Positions 11,924 to 24,066 of a stretch of DNA of 64,000 bases are shown piece by piece (within the stretch, counting starts at the first letter, position 1; each line of letters starts with the position of its first letter). A program made the translations under genes and the position numbers. Source of the stretch: Cunninghamella blakesleeana (taxonomy: Eukaryota; Mucoromycota; Mucoromycetes; Mucorales; Cunninghamellaceae). The DNA lies in the NCBI GenBank assembly GCA_017871115.1, contig JAFCIZ010000005.1, positions 5,635,501-5,699,500 on the forward strand. Direction: 5' to 3'. Below the pieces are notes generated by a model. It was not told the origin of the DNA. It made no database searches and saw only the letters and a program-made list of their open reading frames with translations.

Positions 11924-12355
11924 ATGAAACATCGATTGACTTTTAATGCCTTTGGCGGATCATTTAATATCTACACCATGGCCATTACTTTTACCTGTAA
12001 AAAACACAGACATTATATCGAATGTGTTACGCAAGATGAATACATATTTTGGTTATCAAATATACGTAAACATAAAAGAGGAAAGACAAACATGAGCTGT
12101 GGAGAAATAAGAAATGTGGCACCACAAGACAGACTTTATAAACGTAAATACAACCCTAATGACTGGGTCAATTCTATAAAAGCTGAGCTCTCAATTGAAG
12201 ATTTAATAAATCAAAAGATAAAAAATAAAAATTTAAAAAATAAAAAGAGTAAACAAAAAAAATTAAAAGATCGTGAAATAAAAGATATGATTAATTTTAT
12301 AATGTCAAAAAAAGGAACTATTATTTCAGGACAAATAAAAACGTTTAAAAAATAA
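11924..12355 (+). CDS. Hypothetical protein with possible PH-domain-tail-like segment
   Basis: I do not recognise this gene. A single open frame of 143 residues with ordinary codon use for this genome. The N-terminal half is balanced in composition. The segment FNIYTMAITFTCKKHRHYIE followed by CVTQDEYIFWLSNIRKHKR resembles the last strands and C-terminal helix of a PH domain (Trp at the usual helix position), but no N-terminal PH half is visible upstream, so it would be a fragment. A segment NPNDWVNSIKAELSIEDLI follows, then a Lys/Asn-rich tail rich in KxxK repeats. The start could instead be the internal Met of MAITFTC. It could be a real small gene, a truncated relic or a chance ORF; I favour real or relic because of its non-repetitive first 85 residues. 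Confidence 0.45.
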   Translation: MKHRLTFNAFGGSFNIYTMAITFTCKKHRHYIECVTQDEYIFWLSNIRKHKRGKTNMSCGEIRNVAPQDRLYKRKYNPNDWVNSIKAELSIEDLINQKIKNKNLKNKKSKQKKLKDREIKDMINFIMSKKGTIISGQIKTFKK

Positions 12356-12651
12356 ATAATAAAATAAAAAATGAATCGACTATTCAAATTTTTATTTCGA
12401 AAGCGATTATCCTTGTGATTTTTTTTATTTATAATAATATAAAAATAAAACATTATTATAATGTTGTATATATAAATATATATATATATTAATGAATGAT
12501 GATGATAATAATAAAATGAAAATACATAAAAAAAAATAACTGAATTATACTACATAATGATTACTTTTTACCGCAAAGAGTTGATCATTCTTTTTTTTTT
12601 TTTTTTTGGCTTTGCTGTTTACACTAATATACACACTTTTTTTATTTATTT

Positions 12652-13118
12652 TCATGGCCATTCGTTTCCTAACCCAAGAAAATCAATTCGACATAATCCA
12701 TTATTTCCACCTGAAGCTACCCAACTTGAAAAATCATAATTAGGATTAAAACAAACCTATTATACCAATAAATATATAAATACACATGTGTTTATAATGC
12801 TAGCTGAGTAGTCTATCATACAATTATGTTTTGAATCTATATTAATTTACCTTATTAATAGATATACGAGGATGGTACATGAATGATTCCATTGGTAATG
12901 CTTTGGATTCTTCAAACGTCTATGATAGATGTATATATATAAATATATGTATATTATTAGTACATGAATAAATTTGTTTATATTATGGTTACTATTTCTT
13001 TTTTAAAAAATAATGATAATAAAAATCATACCAAAGGTTTTAGACCATCAATAAATTTATATGATTTTGTATTATCGTTGTAAGTTAATTGGTATACTAC
13101 AGATTGTGCTTTTAACTA

Positions 13119-13154
<36 letters not shown>

Positions 13155-15092
13155 TCAATAAAGTAAATAAAGAAATCAAATCAAATAACGAAACTTTAAA
13201 TATATGCATATCTATATCTATATCTATATCCATATATATATATATATATATATAACTTACTGTACCCCTTATTCTTTGTACATACACATTATTAAAACTA
13301 ACAAATCCATCACTTGATCCATGGATAATAAAAGAATGCACTTCGCTTGATGCTATAGAAAAACAATATCCACGACCTTCCGTATAGAACTGACCTTGCT
13401 TAAATTCGATACAATCATCAACCGACCGCTCTCTTACTTTCAAATCACTATCAGAAAAATAAATGCGATTTCGGTAACCTGGCCAAGTAAGTGAATATTG
13501 GATACCTAATTTTATGTTAAGAAATAGAATAATATAATATATATATTAATAAAAATAAGTATTAAATCCTAATTATTTTAAATTATGCGTAGATTATGTA
13601 TATTATTGTTAATTTGGTATATTTTTACTTCTGTGGCGCCAGAATAATATTGGAACAAAGGGGTCTTCAACATTAATAAACAAAAATCGTCCATCGTTAC
13701 CAATAGAAGCAAAATTAACAGGATCGTTTATACCATGCCATTCTATTTCTTGAACACCAGCATCATGGACCAAATTGTTGAACAGCATGTATTTTTTTGG
13801 CAATACATCGTTATCTGTAGTGTTTACTTGAAAAGCTGCTTCCATATTCCAGACTGATATATACCCTAACAACAATAAATCAATATAGATATACAATGGA
13901 CTTTAGTTTCTTTTTTCCAACTACAATTCTTTTTATTTTTATTATTATATTATATATATATATATCCTTATATGTACCTGATGATGTTCCAACAGCTAAT
14001 TTTTTATGTCCACCCCATGATAATGTTGTTATAATACTATTCGTGAAGGATATCGTATACCTTGGTTTCTTAATCTTCACTATATATAAAATGTAAAAAA
14101 ATAATAAATGAGCATCATCTTTTTTTATATTAATATACTTATGTTTATTATTATATTTACAGAATATTGTTCTATCCAATCCTATATTTTGTTTTCTTCT
14201 AAGTACATTGGGATGAGGAACCACTATAATTCGTAAAGATCCATCACCAAAGCATGCAGCCAAGATCCCTAATTTTGCTATAGATTGATTGTCATCACCT
14301 TTACCCTTTCCTTTTTTTTCATTTTCTTCATTTTCATCATCATAAACACCATAAGGACACCATTTTAACTCTCTAACATCGCCAAAATCATGTAATATGC
14401 AAAGATCTAAACTAATGGATGATGTTGAAGAAGTTGTTGATTGATTTTCAGTGCTATTTCCATTTTTACTACTATTATTGTTGTCATCTGCTGCTGCGCT
14501 CAAATCGCATCGCCATATTTGGATAGCATTTGGGTAACTTTTTTTTTCCCCTTCATATGCAAAATCAATACATGGTGCTTTTAATCCGCCGATAGATAAA
14601 TATTGTTGTCGATTACTATCCTTACTATGTGTTGTTTTAGGTATATATTCCAACCCTGATATGACACCACCAAAGTTTATTAAATGGCCGCGTTTATATG
14701 GAATTGCCGAATCTAAAATAAAAATAGGATATATTATCGGTTAACGCTGCATATTGTTTTATATTTATGTATCCATTCTATCAATATGCACATATATATA
14801 ATTATTTTTAATATATACCTAAATTTATTACCGATAAAGTTGGAAGAGAATAATTTTTGGTATCTTTAATACCCAAATCTACAGATACTGGTTCCTGGTT
14901 TAAAGGTAAATAAGGTGTTGCTTCTTCTTTTGATAATAAAGCCCACTCATTTATAGAAGCGCGTATATTAGGATAAATAATTGAATCATATAAAGGATTA
15001 TTTTCAAATAAAAAAGATTTAAATATCCCAGTAGCTTGTTTTTCTATATCTTTTATGGGAGGATCATAATCATTGATTTCCTTTTTAACCAT
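12652..15092 (-). CDS. TFIIIC WD40 subunit (Sfc6/GTF3C2-like)
   Basis: Probable subunit of RNA polymerase III factor TFIIIC, which binds tRNA-gene B-box promoters. Seven or so exons; start ATG 15092 (MVKKEINDYDPP), stop TGA 12652-12654. A WD40-type propeller is suggested by DFGDVRELKWCPYG, ILAACFGDGSLRIIVVPHP, ITTLSWGGHKKLAVGTSSG, YISVWNMEAA, VHDAGVQEIEWHG...FASIGNDGRFLFINVEDP, SFIIHGSSDGFVSFNNV and the final WVASGGNNGLCRIDFLG. An HDAGVQ...DGR...DP blade and a C-terminal GxxGLCRIDFLG are features I associate with the GTF3C2/Sfc6 family; WD40 content is more certain than the exact subunit. A Ser/Asn-rich loop (about 14400-14480) and an acidic Lys/Glu loop (about 14290-14350) interrupt the early blades. 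Confidence 0.7.
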
Positions 15093-15285
15093 AACTATAT
15101 ATAAAAAAAATAAACGTTTTGGGGAAGAGAGATAGAAAAAGAAAAGAAAAAAAAAACGGGATTTAAAAAAATCTATGTAGTATAATCTAATTTCAGTCAC
15201 TCTTGTACATATATTTTTTTTTTTTTTTTTGGCTCTCAATGATTATCGAATAAAAGATAAGGAGTAGAACGGTGTTATCTATTTC

Positions 15286-15326
<41 letters not shown>

Positions 15327-16027
15327 GTTATTTTATATATATTAACTTATAAATTAGAATTACATATACTCTATTATAATAATAATAGTATTAATAGTTA
15401 CATGATATATATATATATATATATATGGAATACTATTTAAATTATTAAGTAGCGATTGAGTTTCATTTTTTTTATCTATATCATCAATTGTTTCTTCTAG
15501 TTTTACTTTTTATTATTCTATTTTTACTTTTTTGGAATTTCACTGCAAGTTGAAATAAAATTTAATAATTTTTTTAAAGTTGAGCATAATCTTCCCTCTT
15601 TTAAAAAATCCAATTTTTTTTTCTCTTTTTTCCCTCTTCTTCCCTTTTTCTTTCTCTCTCTTTTTTTTATTTTTATTTTTTATTTAAAATATATATATAT
15701 ACATATACATATATATAATAAAATATTATTATTTATAGCAAAAAATAGTATAACTACATAGAGGATATATTGTTATTCACTCGAACGGTGTACGGTACGC
15801 AGGCAAATAAAGAATTATGAGCTATTTAATAAAAAATATACAAATATATATTAACTGTACATCTTTTATTTATATATTATAAACACCAAATAGGCAATAA
15901 TTTAAGGTTAGACTTATCTACTATCTATCAACCATATCTTTGAAATACGAGATATAAAAACCAGTAACAACAACAATAACAACTAAAGAAAATAAAATTT
16001 AATAAGTTAGCTCACCAATAACACAGA
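15093..16027. other. Divergent intergenic region
   Basis: 935 bp between the divergent starts of the TFIIIC-like gene (minus) and the Zds-C-like gene (plus). Holds an (AAT)n tract, an (AT)n tract near 15410 and a long pyrimidine tract at about 15590-15680. No ORF. Confidence 0.6.
15284..15325. repeat. (AAT)n microsatellite
   Basis: About 13 uninterrupted trinucleotide units in the promoter region of the TFIIIC-like gene. Confidence 0.95.
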
Positions 16028-17802
16028 ATGGAGCAAGTTAATTTTAATAACTATCGTGAACTAAACAACGCTTCTGTATCACACAGTCAAGGGGTAAATT
16101 GGGATAATTCAACTAATAGTATGTACTCTGATCTTATTTGGTAAGCAAAGTAACAAATATATAAAAAATATATATAAATATATTAGTCTAAAAATATAGA
16201 TTATATGTATGTTGCCAACTATTTTTGTTTATTTATTTATTTACTTAAACTTTCTATATTTATTTATATATTTTTTATTTATTTTTATATATAAATTAGG
16301 TCATCGTCACCACTATCCAGTAACCATTCATGTGTTACTTCTGCGGTCGATCCTAAATACAATCCTTTAACCGACAACAGTAAATATCATACTTTTCCTA
16401 AATCCATTTCATCTAATGCCTATATATCTAGTGAAGAAGACGATGAAGAAGAAGATAGTGATGATAATGATCTTTCTTCACAGTCAACTGATAATAGCGC
16501 CGTCAATGGTAAAAATATATAAAAATAAATGATAAGATATAGAAATATAAAAATAAATGATAAGATATAGAAATATAAAAATAAATATAAATGTTTTTTA
16601 TTTTTATTTTTATTCCTTGAAAAAAAAAAAGCCTGTTTATTTATTTATTAATATGATTTTTATCATTATTATTATTATTATTGTTATTTGTTTATTTATT
16701 TTTAATTTAATGATGTGTATTAATATGAATAGATAATAACGACTCAGCAAATACAATTGTTTCTATGAATAATGCTAGCTATCAAAACACACTACAACAA
16801 AAGAAGAATAGTTCCACTGATCAAATAAGCAAAGCCAAGCTCGCTTCACTATCATCCAAAACAAACAATATAAATTTTAACGGCGATAACAGTGACACTA
16901 ACTCTATCACAGACTTCCACAAAAATACAACTGATAACAATCAGAGCATGAACATGACTATGGATAAAATAATATTAAATGATCACTCAACTACTACAAT
17001 AGCTATAAAAGGAATAGCTATCCAAAAAAAGAAATCATTAAAACATCTTCAGCATCATCACCTAATACACCCTGTTAAAATTCAACCGGAACAATATCAT
17101 CATTATAACCATCGCAATGCATTATCATTATCTCAAAAACAGCAGCATAGAAAATCATTTTCAGAATATATGATCAATTTTAAAAATAAAAATAAAAAGG
17201 AAAAAACATCATGGTTTAGTACAATATTTCATCGGGATGTAAAAGAGATTAATAAAAGAAACTCCTTACATATTGAACCTTTTATGATGACTGCAACAAC
17301 AACAACTATACCTTTAAATAATAATAATAAAAAATTCTTTTCCTTTCTTTCTATTCCACCATTATCAAAAAAATCAACCTCCTCCTCAACGCCATCTAAA
17401 AAAAAAAAAGAAAGAAAGAATTCTAAAGACAATCTATCTTTAGAAACCGAACCGCCTATTTTTGAAATAGATTATGTTGAAAACAAACGATTACCTATTC
17501 AATTGGAACGTGGCATATATAGGTTATCTCATACAAAATTGATGGATCTTCAAAGACCTTTACATCAACAAGTCACTATATCAAACTTAATGTTTTGGTA
17601 TTTATCCTTAACCAACCCGGATATAAAACGATTAAAACCGAAATCATTATCATCAGCTGATAATCATTATACTGAGGATATAAGGTATATTCATGTAACA
17701 AGGCCAAAAAAAAGTATTCCACCTCGAATTTCCTCTCCTCCTCCTTCTTTTAAAAATAATTTAAACAAGCTAAATAACTCACCCATTTCTCCATTAAGAT
17801 AA
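16028..17802 (+). CDS. Zds1-type C-terminal domain protein
   Basis: Likely regulator of the Zds1/Zds2 kind, which in yeast bind PP2A-Cdc55 and affect mitotic entry, polarity and silencing. Three exons (16028-16140, 16300-16508, 16733-17802) read through in frame to 463 residues. Most of the protein is Ser/Asn/Lys-rich and looks disordered, with an acidic patch (SSEEDDEEEDSDDND) at about residues 80-95. The only conserved piece is near the C-terminus: RLPIQLERGIYRLSHTKLMD followed by LQRPLHQQVTISNLMFWYLSL. This matches my memory of the Zds C-terminal motif (ERAIYRLSHxKL...RPLRxQVLLSNFM), with usual Ala-Ile replaced by Gly-Ile and LSNFM by ISNLM. Function is inference from this motif alone. Confidence 0.7.
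16517..16586. repeat. 28-nt tandem repeat in an intron
   Basis: Two perfect tandem copies of a 28-nt AT-rich unit (16517-16544 and 16545-16572) plus a 14-nt partial copy, just inside intron 2 of the Zds-C-like gene. Confidence 0.9.
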
Positions 17803-18306
17803 AATATGAAAGTAATAATAATAAAAATATTAATAATATAATAATAATGAATTCACTCTTATTGTAAAATAGAATAATAAAATAATTACGTGTTACTTTC
17901 TTAGTATAGATTTTATTTTATTTTATTTATTTCATTAAAAATAATTTTCATTATGTTTTATACCATATTTTACTTTAATATATATATACCTTTGATCTAA
18001 TAAATGGATTTTTTAGAAACTAAACCGTTTTTTCTTTAAAAAAGTGAAAAAAAGATGGATTTTTAATTTCCGCCCATTTTTTTTAATACTCCAACGAATT
18101 TTTTTTTTTTTTCGTCTCTTTTTCTTTTCTTTCTTTTCTATTTTTCCTTTTCCTTTTTTTTTTTTTTTTTTTTTCAATTCTTTAATATTCCAAATACTTT
18201 ATTCTTTTTAAGGATATTAATTTCATTTATCATATCATTATATTTACTTTTTATTTAAATCAGCAAATAAAAGAGTAATAATAAAAAAAAGGATTATTTT
18301 ATAATA
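17803..18306. other. Intergenic, PPZ phosphatase promoter side
   Basis: AT-rich 3' flank of the Zds-C-like gene followed by heavy pyrimidine tracts (about 18075-18175) upstream of the phosphatase start. No ORF. Confidence 0.6.
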
Positions 18307-19508
18307 ATGGGAAATGCACCATCCAAAAAAAGTGGAAAAAATAAAAGAGCCAACAAAAGTCAAAGTTTACCAGTACCACCTAGAATCGATTTACCAGATA
18401 ATGAATATAGTACCAACACAACCCAATCGGTTAGTTCCATTTTAATTAATTCGCAACATCGACAAGGAGGAAGCCAAGCAAGTAATAATGTTAGTGCTTT
18501 AGCCCAATTAAACCCAGACTATCCAGTAAACAATAATAATAAAAAAAGAGAAGACCATGATGAAACACAAGATACAATTCAGCGACAAGATCCTTTTAAA
18601 GGAAAAGTGGAACATCCTCAACAACATAAACTATTAGCTCAATCTGACTTTTGGCCTCCTCAAGCCGATATAGCAAAAAATATGGAAGAGAATAATAATA
18701 CCCTTACCAATGCCAATCAATTAACTGTCAACTCTATTAATCAATTAACCGTCAACTCAATGAATAGTATGAATACCTCTTTATCTATGGCTCAAGTGGA
18801 TGATTTTATTCAACGCCTCTTAGAAGTAGGCTACGCTCCAAAAGTACCTAAACAACTTTGCCTTAAGACTTCTGAAATCAATTCTATTTGTCGGGCTGCT
18901 ATGGAAATTTTTTTAAGTCAACCTGTAAGTTTAAATATATGTATTTAAATATATAAAAAAAAGAGGAAATATATTTTTTTAAGGAGGAAATATAATATAT
19001 AGAAAACAAGATGGGGTATATATATATATATATATTAAAAAAGCTGTTAAAAGAAATTGGCCATAATAAAAATGATATATTATTGAGAGTGGGGAGAGAA
19101 GTAATAGCGAAATAAAGTTTAATCATTAATCAAAAAAATATTTAAATACATATTTAAATACATACTGAACTAGTAATTGATGAATAAATAACTCATTTTT
19201 TTATTTATTTTATTTAGTCTCTCTTGGAATTATCTCCTCCCGTCAAAATTGTTGGCGACACACATGGTCAATATACTGATTTGATACGTTTATTTGAAAT
19301 GGGTGGATTCCCCCCTTCTAGTAATTATTTATTCTTGGGTGATTATGTTGATAGAGGAAAGCAAAGTTTGGAAAACTTTTTATTATTATTATGCTTTAAA
19401 ATCAAATGGAAAGAAAACTTTTTCTTACTTCGAGGAAATCATGAAAGTGGTAATTTTTTTTTAAAAAAAAAAAAGGATAGTGAAAATTTTTTTTGAAACA
19501 AGGGATTG

Positions 19509-19550
<42 letters not shown>

Positions 19551-20344
19551 ATATAGAAAATAATAATAATAATAAAAGATATTATGACTAATAAATTATT
19601 TATATTTATATATATTTTTATTTTTCTAAATAGGGTCCGTAACTCGAGGTATGACAATCAACAATGATACAGGAAAAAAAAAAATACATATATAATGTAC
19701 ATAATATTTAGATCATAATACAAAAAAGGAAATAGGTTCATATATTCATTTTTTTCTTTCTCTTTTATATGTATATATTATCTATTTCAGTGTATGGATT
19801 TTATGATGAATGCAAACGACGAAGTAGCGTAAAAGTATGGAAATCATTTGTAGATGTGTTTAATACTATGCCTATTGCAGGATTAGTAGCAGGCAAGATC
19901 TTTTGTGTTCATGGAGGATTATCGCCATCATTACATTCTTTGGATGATATTCGACGTATACAACGACCAACTGATGTACCAGATTATGGGTTATTAAATG
20001 ATCTTTTATGGTCGGACCCTTCAGATACAGTGGATGTATGGGAAGATAATGAACGTGGTGTCTCTTATTGTTTTGGAAAAAAGGTTATTAATGAATTTTT
20101 AGCAAAATTTGATTTGGATTTAGTATGCCGGGCACATATGGTTGTAGAAGATGGTTATGAATTCTTTAACGATCGTACTTTGGTTACTGTCTTTTCTGCT
20201 CCTAATTATTGTGGTGAATTTGATAACTTTGGTGCTATTATGAGTGTTTCCGTAGAATTGTTATGTAGTTTTGAATTACTTACTCCTGCTGATCATCCAT
20301 TGGCTAAAAAGCGGGCTTTGGATCAAAAGGAAAATAAAGCTTAA
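18307..20344 (+). CDS. PPZ1: PPZ-type Ser/Thr protein phosphatase
   Basis: PP1-related phosphatase of the fungal Ppz/Pzh1 class (salt tolerance, K+ homeostasis, cell integrity in yeast). Four exons (18307-18924, 19218-19449, 19634-19648, 19791-20344) give 472 residues in frame. N-terminus [14 protein letters not shown] carries Gly-2 and Ser-6, a myristoylation consensus as in Ppz1. A Ser/Asn/Gln-rich leader of about 155 residues precedes the catalytic core: [56 protein letters not shown] and [13 protein letters not shown], covering the metal and phosphate ligands. Odd: the residue after GNHE is Ser where PPP enzymes have Cys (GNHES), and CKRRC reads CKRRS. Exon 3 is only 15 nt. The leader is shorter than in yeast Ppz1. 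Confidence 0.93.
19509..19548 (+). repeat. 40-nt poly(A) tract in an intron
   Basis: Uninterrupted run of 40 A in intron 2 of the PPZ gene. It is also a place where assembly length could be wrong. Confidence 0.95.
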
Positions 20345-20956
20345 ATATATTTTATATTTATATATAAATATTATCTCTCACTTCTTTTTTCTACTTTTCT
20401 ATTATTTTCATTTTATTATTATTATTATTATTATTATTTTCTTACTATTTTATTACTATTATTATTTTACTATTGCTCTTTTTCAGTTTTTTTATATTTG
20501 TTTTAGTATAGAAATATTACCCTTTTTTTATATTCACTTGATTATTATTTTTAGTTTACTACAGCTTTTTATTATTATATAATTTATTTTTTTTTATATA
20601 TTCTCTATTTTTTTAAAAAATAAAAAAAAATGAGAGGAAAGAAAGAAAGAAACAGAAAATCAATGTAACATAATTTTTTAATAAAAAATAAGAATGATGA
20701 TTTTTTTTATATTCAGCCACTTAATTCACTTCAAACGTCACTCTTTTTCGACCATGATATGAAAAAAAATCAGGACGGAATTTAAATTTAAATTTACTGG
20801 TAGCTGTAATAATTATTTAGTAAAGAAAAAAAAAAAACAACTTTTTTTTCAACCTTTTTCTTTTTCCTCTTTTTTTTTTCTTTCCTTCCATTTAATACTT
20901 TACTCCCCACTCCACCTTTTTTTTTTTTTTTAATTTTATTACAATAATATAATACA
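20345..20956. other. Intergenic between PPZ and NDUFS1
   Basis: T-rich 3' flank with (ATT)n, then purine/pyrimidine tracts at 20820-20930 just upstream of the NDUFS1 start. A CACTTAATTCACTTC stretch near 20720 is the least AT-rich part. No ORF of its own. Confidence 0.6.
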
Positions 20957-21209
20957 ATGTTGCGCGTCATTAACAAAACAGGATTGGCGCGTAGAACCCC
21001 AGCAATGATTCAATCTGGAGGTAAACAAAAATAAATAAACGATAATAATAAATGTAGAAGCTGAACAAGAACAACAATATAGAATGAATATATATAAAAA
21101 AGTATTAGCAGCTAAATAATTGTATTTTTTATTTTCTTTTTTTTTTTTTTTTAATTATTATTTATATACTCTATTTATTGGAACAATATGAATCATTCAA
21201 AACTGACGT

Positions 21210-21255
<46 letters not shown>

Positions 21256-21482
21256 ATCACTGTTTGAAATATATATATATATCATCCAATATAATTTTTT
21301 TAGTACGATCCTTCTCTTCAACCGTAGCCAAAAAGGAAGAAGTGGAAGTATTTATTGATGGTAAACCTGTTATGATTGAACAAGGTGCTGCATTAATTCA
21401 AGCTTGTGAAAAAGCTGGTGCTGATGTAAGTAATCAATAGTATGTTTGTAAGATTATATAACCAACTTACAACACATAAATA

Positions 21483-21522
<40 letters not shown>

Positions 21523-24066
21523 CATCAATAGGGACTAATATTAAACAATTCTTTATTTATATTTCTATTTTTTAATAATAATAATAATTTATTATTTAGA
21601 TTCCTCGTTTCTGTTATCATGGTAAATATAATACATGGATAAAATAATAATAATAATAGTATATAAAAAAAGGGCAAATATTGAAAATTGATAAGAATAT
21701 ATATATATATATATATATATATACATTAATAAGAGTTGGTTTAAAATACTAATTGACATGAATCTTTTTATTTTTCTTTCTTTTTACATGATAATACTGA
21801 TTTTTATTAGAACGTCTTTCTGTCGCTGGTAATTGTCGTATGTGTCTTGTTGAAGTAGAACGTGCACCTAAACCAGTTGCTTCTTGTGCTTACCCAGTTA
21901 TGCCCGGTATGAAAGTCAAGACCAATTCCCCAATGGTACATAAAGCTCGTGAAGGTGTAATGGAATTCTTATTATATAACCATCCCTTAGATTGTCCTAT
22001 CTGTGATCAAGGTGGTGAATGTGATTTACAAGACCAATCTATGCGTTATGGTAGTGACCGTGGTCGATACAATGAAGCTCGTGGTAAACGTGCTGTAGAA
22101 GATAAAAACTTTGGTCCTCTTATTAATACTGAAATGACTCGTTGTATTCAATGTACTCGTTGTGTTCGTTTTGCTAATGAAGTTGCTGGTGCTCCCGAAC
22201 TTGGTACAAGTGGCCGTGGTAATGAAATGCAAATCTCTACTTATATTGAAAAAACTATTGACTCTGAAATGTCTGGTAATGTCATTGATTTATGTCCTGT
22301 TGGTGCCTTGACTTCTAAACCTTATCGTATGACCGCTCGTCCTTGGGAATTAAAGAAATATGAAACTATTGATGTCTCTGACGCTATTGTAAGTTGATAG
22401 TAATATAGTATTTACTAATTTGTTTATATATTTTTTTTTTAAAAAAAAAAAAGAGAAATGATTATTAATTATATATATTATTTTATATTATTTAAATTAA
22501 ATAGGGTAGTAACATTCGTCTTGATACTCGTGGTGTTGAAGTTATGCGTATTCTTCCTCGTTTAAATGACGAAATTAACGAAGAATGGATTTCTGACAAG
22601 ACTCGTTTCTTCTATGATGGATTAAAAGTACAACGTTTAACCACTCCCTTAATCCGTACTGGTGATCGTTTCGTACCAGCCTCATGGGAAAATGCATTAG
22701 AATTAGTAAGTGAACGTCTTGGCTCTGTCAAAGGTAATGAAGCTAAAGCTATTGCTGGTCATCTTGCCGATGCTGAATCCATGGTTGCCTTAAAAGATCT
22801 TTTCAACCGTTTAGGATCTGAAAACTTAACCATTGATGCTCCTAATGGTGCTAAAGGTCCCCTTGCTTTGAACCACGATTTCCGTTCCAACTATGTTCTT
22901 AACTCCACTTTATCTGGTGTTGAAGAAGCCGATGTAGTTCTTTTAGTCGGTACTAACCCTCGCCATGAAGCTCCTATTCTCAATACTCGTTTACGTAAAG
23001 CTTATCTTCATAACGATCAACACTTTGGTTTGATTGGTGAATCAAGTGATTTAACTTATGATTATGAACATATTGGTCAAGATGCTAAGTCCATTGAATC
23101 CTTATTAAGTGGTTCTCATCCTTTCGCCAAACGTCTTGCTGAAGCCAAGAAACCTTTGATTATTGTTGGTTCTAGTGTTATTGAAAATGCTAAAGATAGT
23201 GCTTATTTACTTTCTAAAGTAGCTGAATTAGCTGATAAACATAAGAGTACTATGTTCCAAGACAATTGGAATGGGTTCAATGTATTACAACGTGCTGCTT
23301 CAAGAACTGCTGCTTATGATGTTGGCTTTGTTCCTACTGCCCAAGAATCATCTCCATCTAAATTTGTGTATCTTTTAAATGCTGATGAAATTACTTCTCA
23401 AGATGTTCCCAAGGATGCCTTTGTTGTTTACCAAGGTCATCATGGTGATGTAGGTGCTCAATATGCTGATGTCATTTTACCTGGTGCTGCCTTTACTGAA
23501 AAGAATGCTACGTAAGTTTTTTTTTTTTAAAAATAATAATAATAGTAATAATAGAGGCGTTAAAAATAGAAGGAAAAAAGAAAAAAAATAGATTGAATGG
23601 CATAAGGTTAATGTAAATCTTATTTTTATTATTATTATTTTGGGGGGATATGTATATATAAATAACTAGATATGTTAACACTGAAGGTCGTACACAAATT
23701 ACTCGTGCAGGTGTTAATCCACCAGGAGCCGCCCGTGAAGATTGGAAGATCATCCGTGCATTATCTGAAGTAGTAGGTCACACTTTACCTTATGATGATT
23801 TACCATCTATTCGATCCCGTTTGAATGAAATCAGTCCTTCCTTAACTAGATATGATGTTGTAGAACCTACCACTACTTTTGAATTAGGTGTTCAATCTCT
23901 TCGTAAATCCAATGTCTCATCAAGCGGCGAAGTCTTGACCAATGTTATTAGCAATTTCTATAGAACTGATCCTATTTCCCGTGCTTCCAAGACTATGGCC
24001 AAATGTACAAAAGAATGGGTACAAGGAAAAGATTTGGATAAACAACCTCTTGAAGCCTCCGCTTAA
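20957..24066 (+). CDS. NDUFS1: NADH:ubiquinone oxidoreductase 75 kDa subunit
   Basis: Complex I iron-sulfur subunit in the mitochondrial matrix arm; carries electrons from FMN toward ubiquinone. Six exons (20957-21020, 21304-21425, 21600-21621, 21811-22388, 22505-23511, 23670-24066) give 729 residues, normal for the family. The N-terminus ([20 protein letters not shown]...[10 protein letters not shown]) is a presequence. Clusters: 2Fe-2S ligands in [20 protein letters not shown]; His/Cys 4Fe-4S ligands in [18 protein letters not shown]; a second 4Fe-4S in [11 protein letters not shown] with the distant [10 protein letters not shown]; then the molybdopterin-oxidoreductase-like domain ([18 protein letters not shown]). 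Codon use is visibly biased to a smaller set than neighbours, consistent with high expression. Exon 3 is only 22 nt (IPRFCYH). An active complex I argues against an anaerobic gut fungus despite the AT content. Confidence 0.97.
21211..21254. repeat. (AAT)n microsatellite
   Basis: About 14 trinucleotide units in intron 1 of NDUFS1. Confidence 0.93.
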
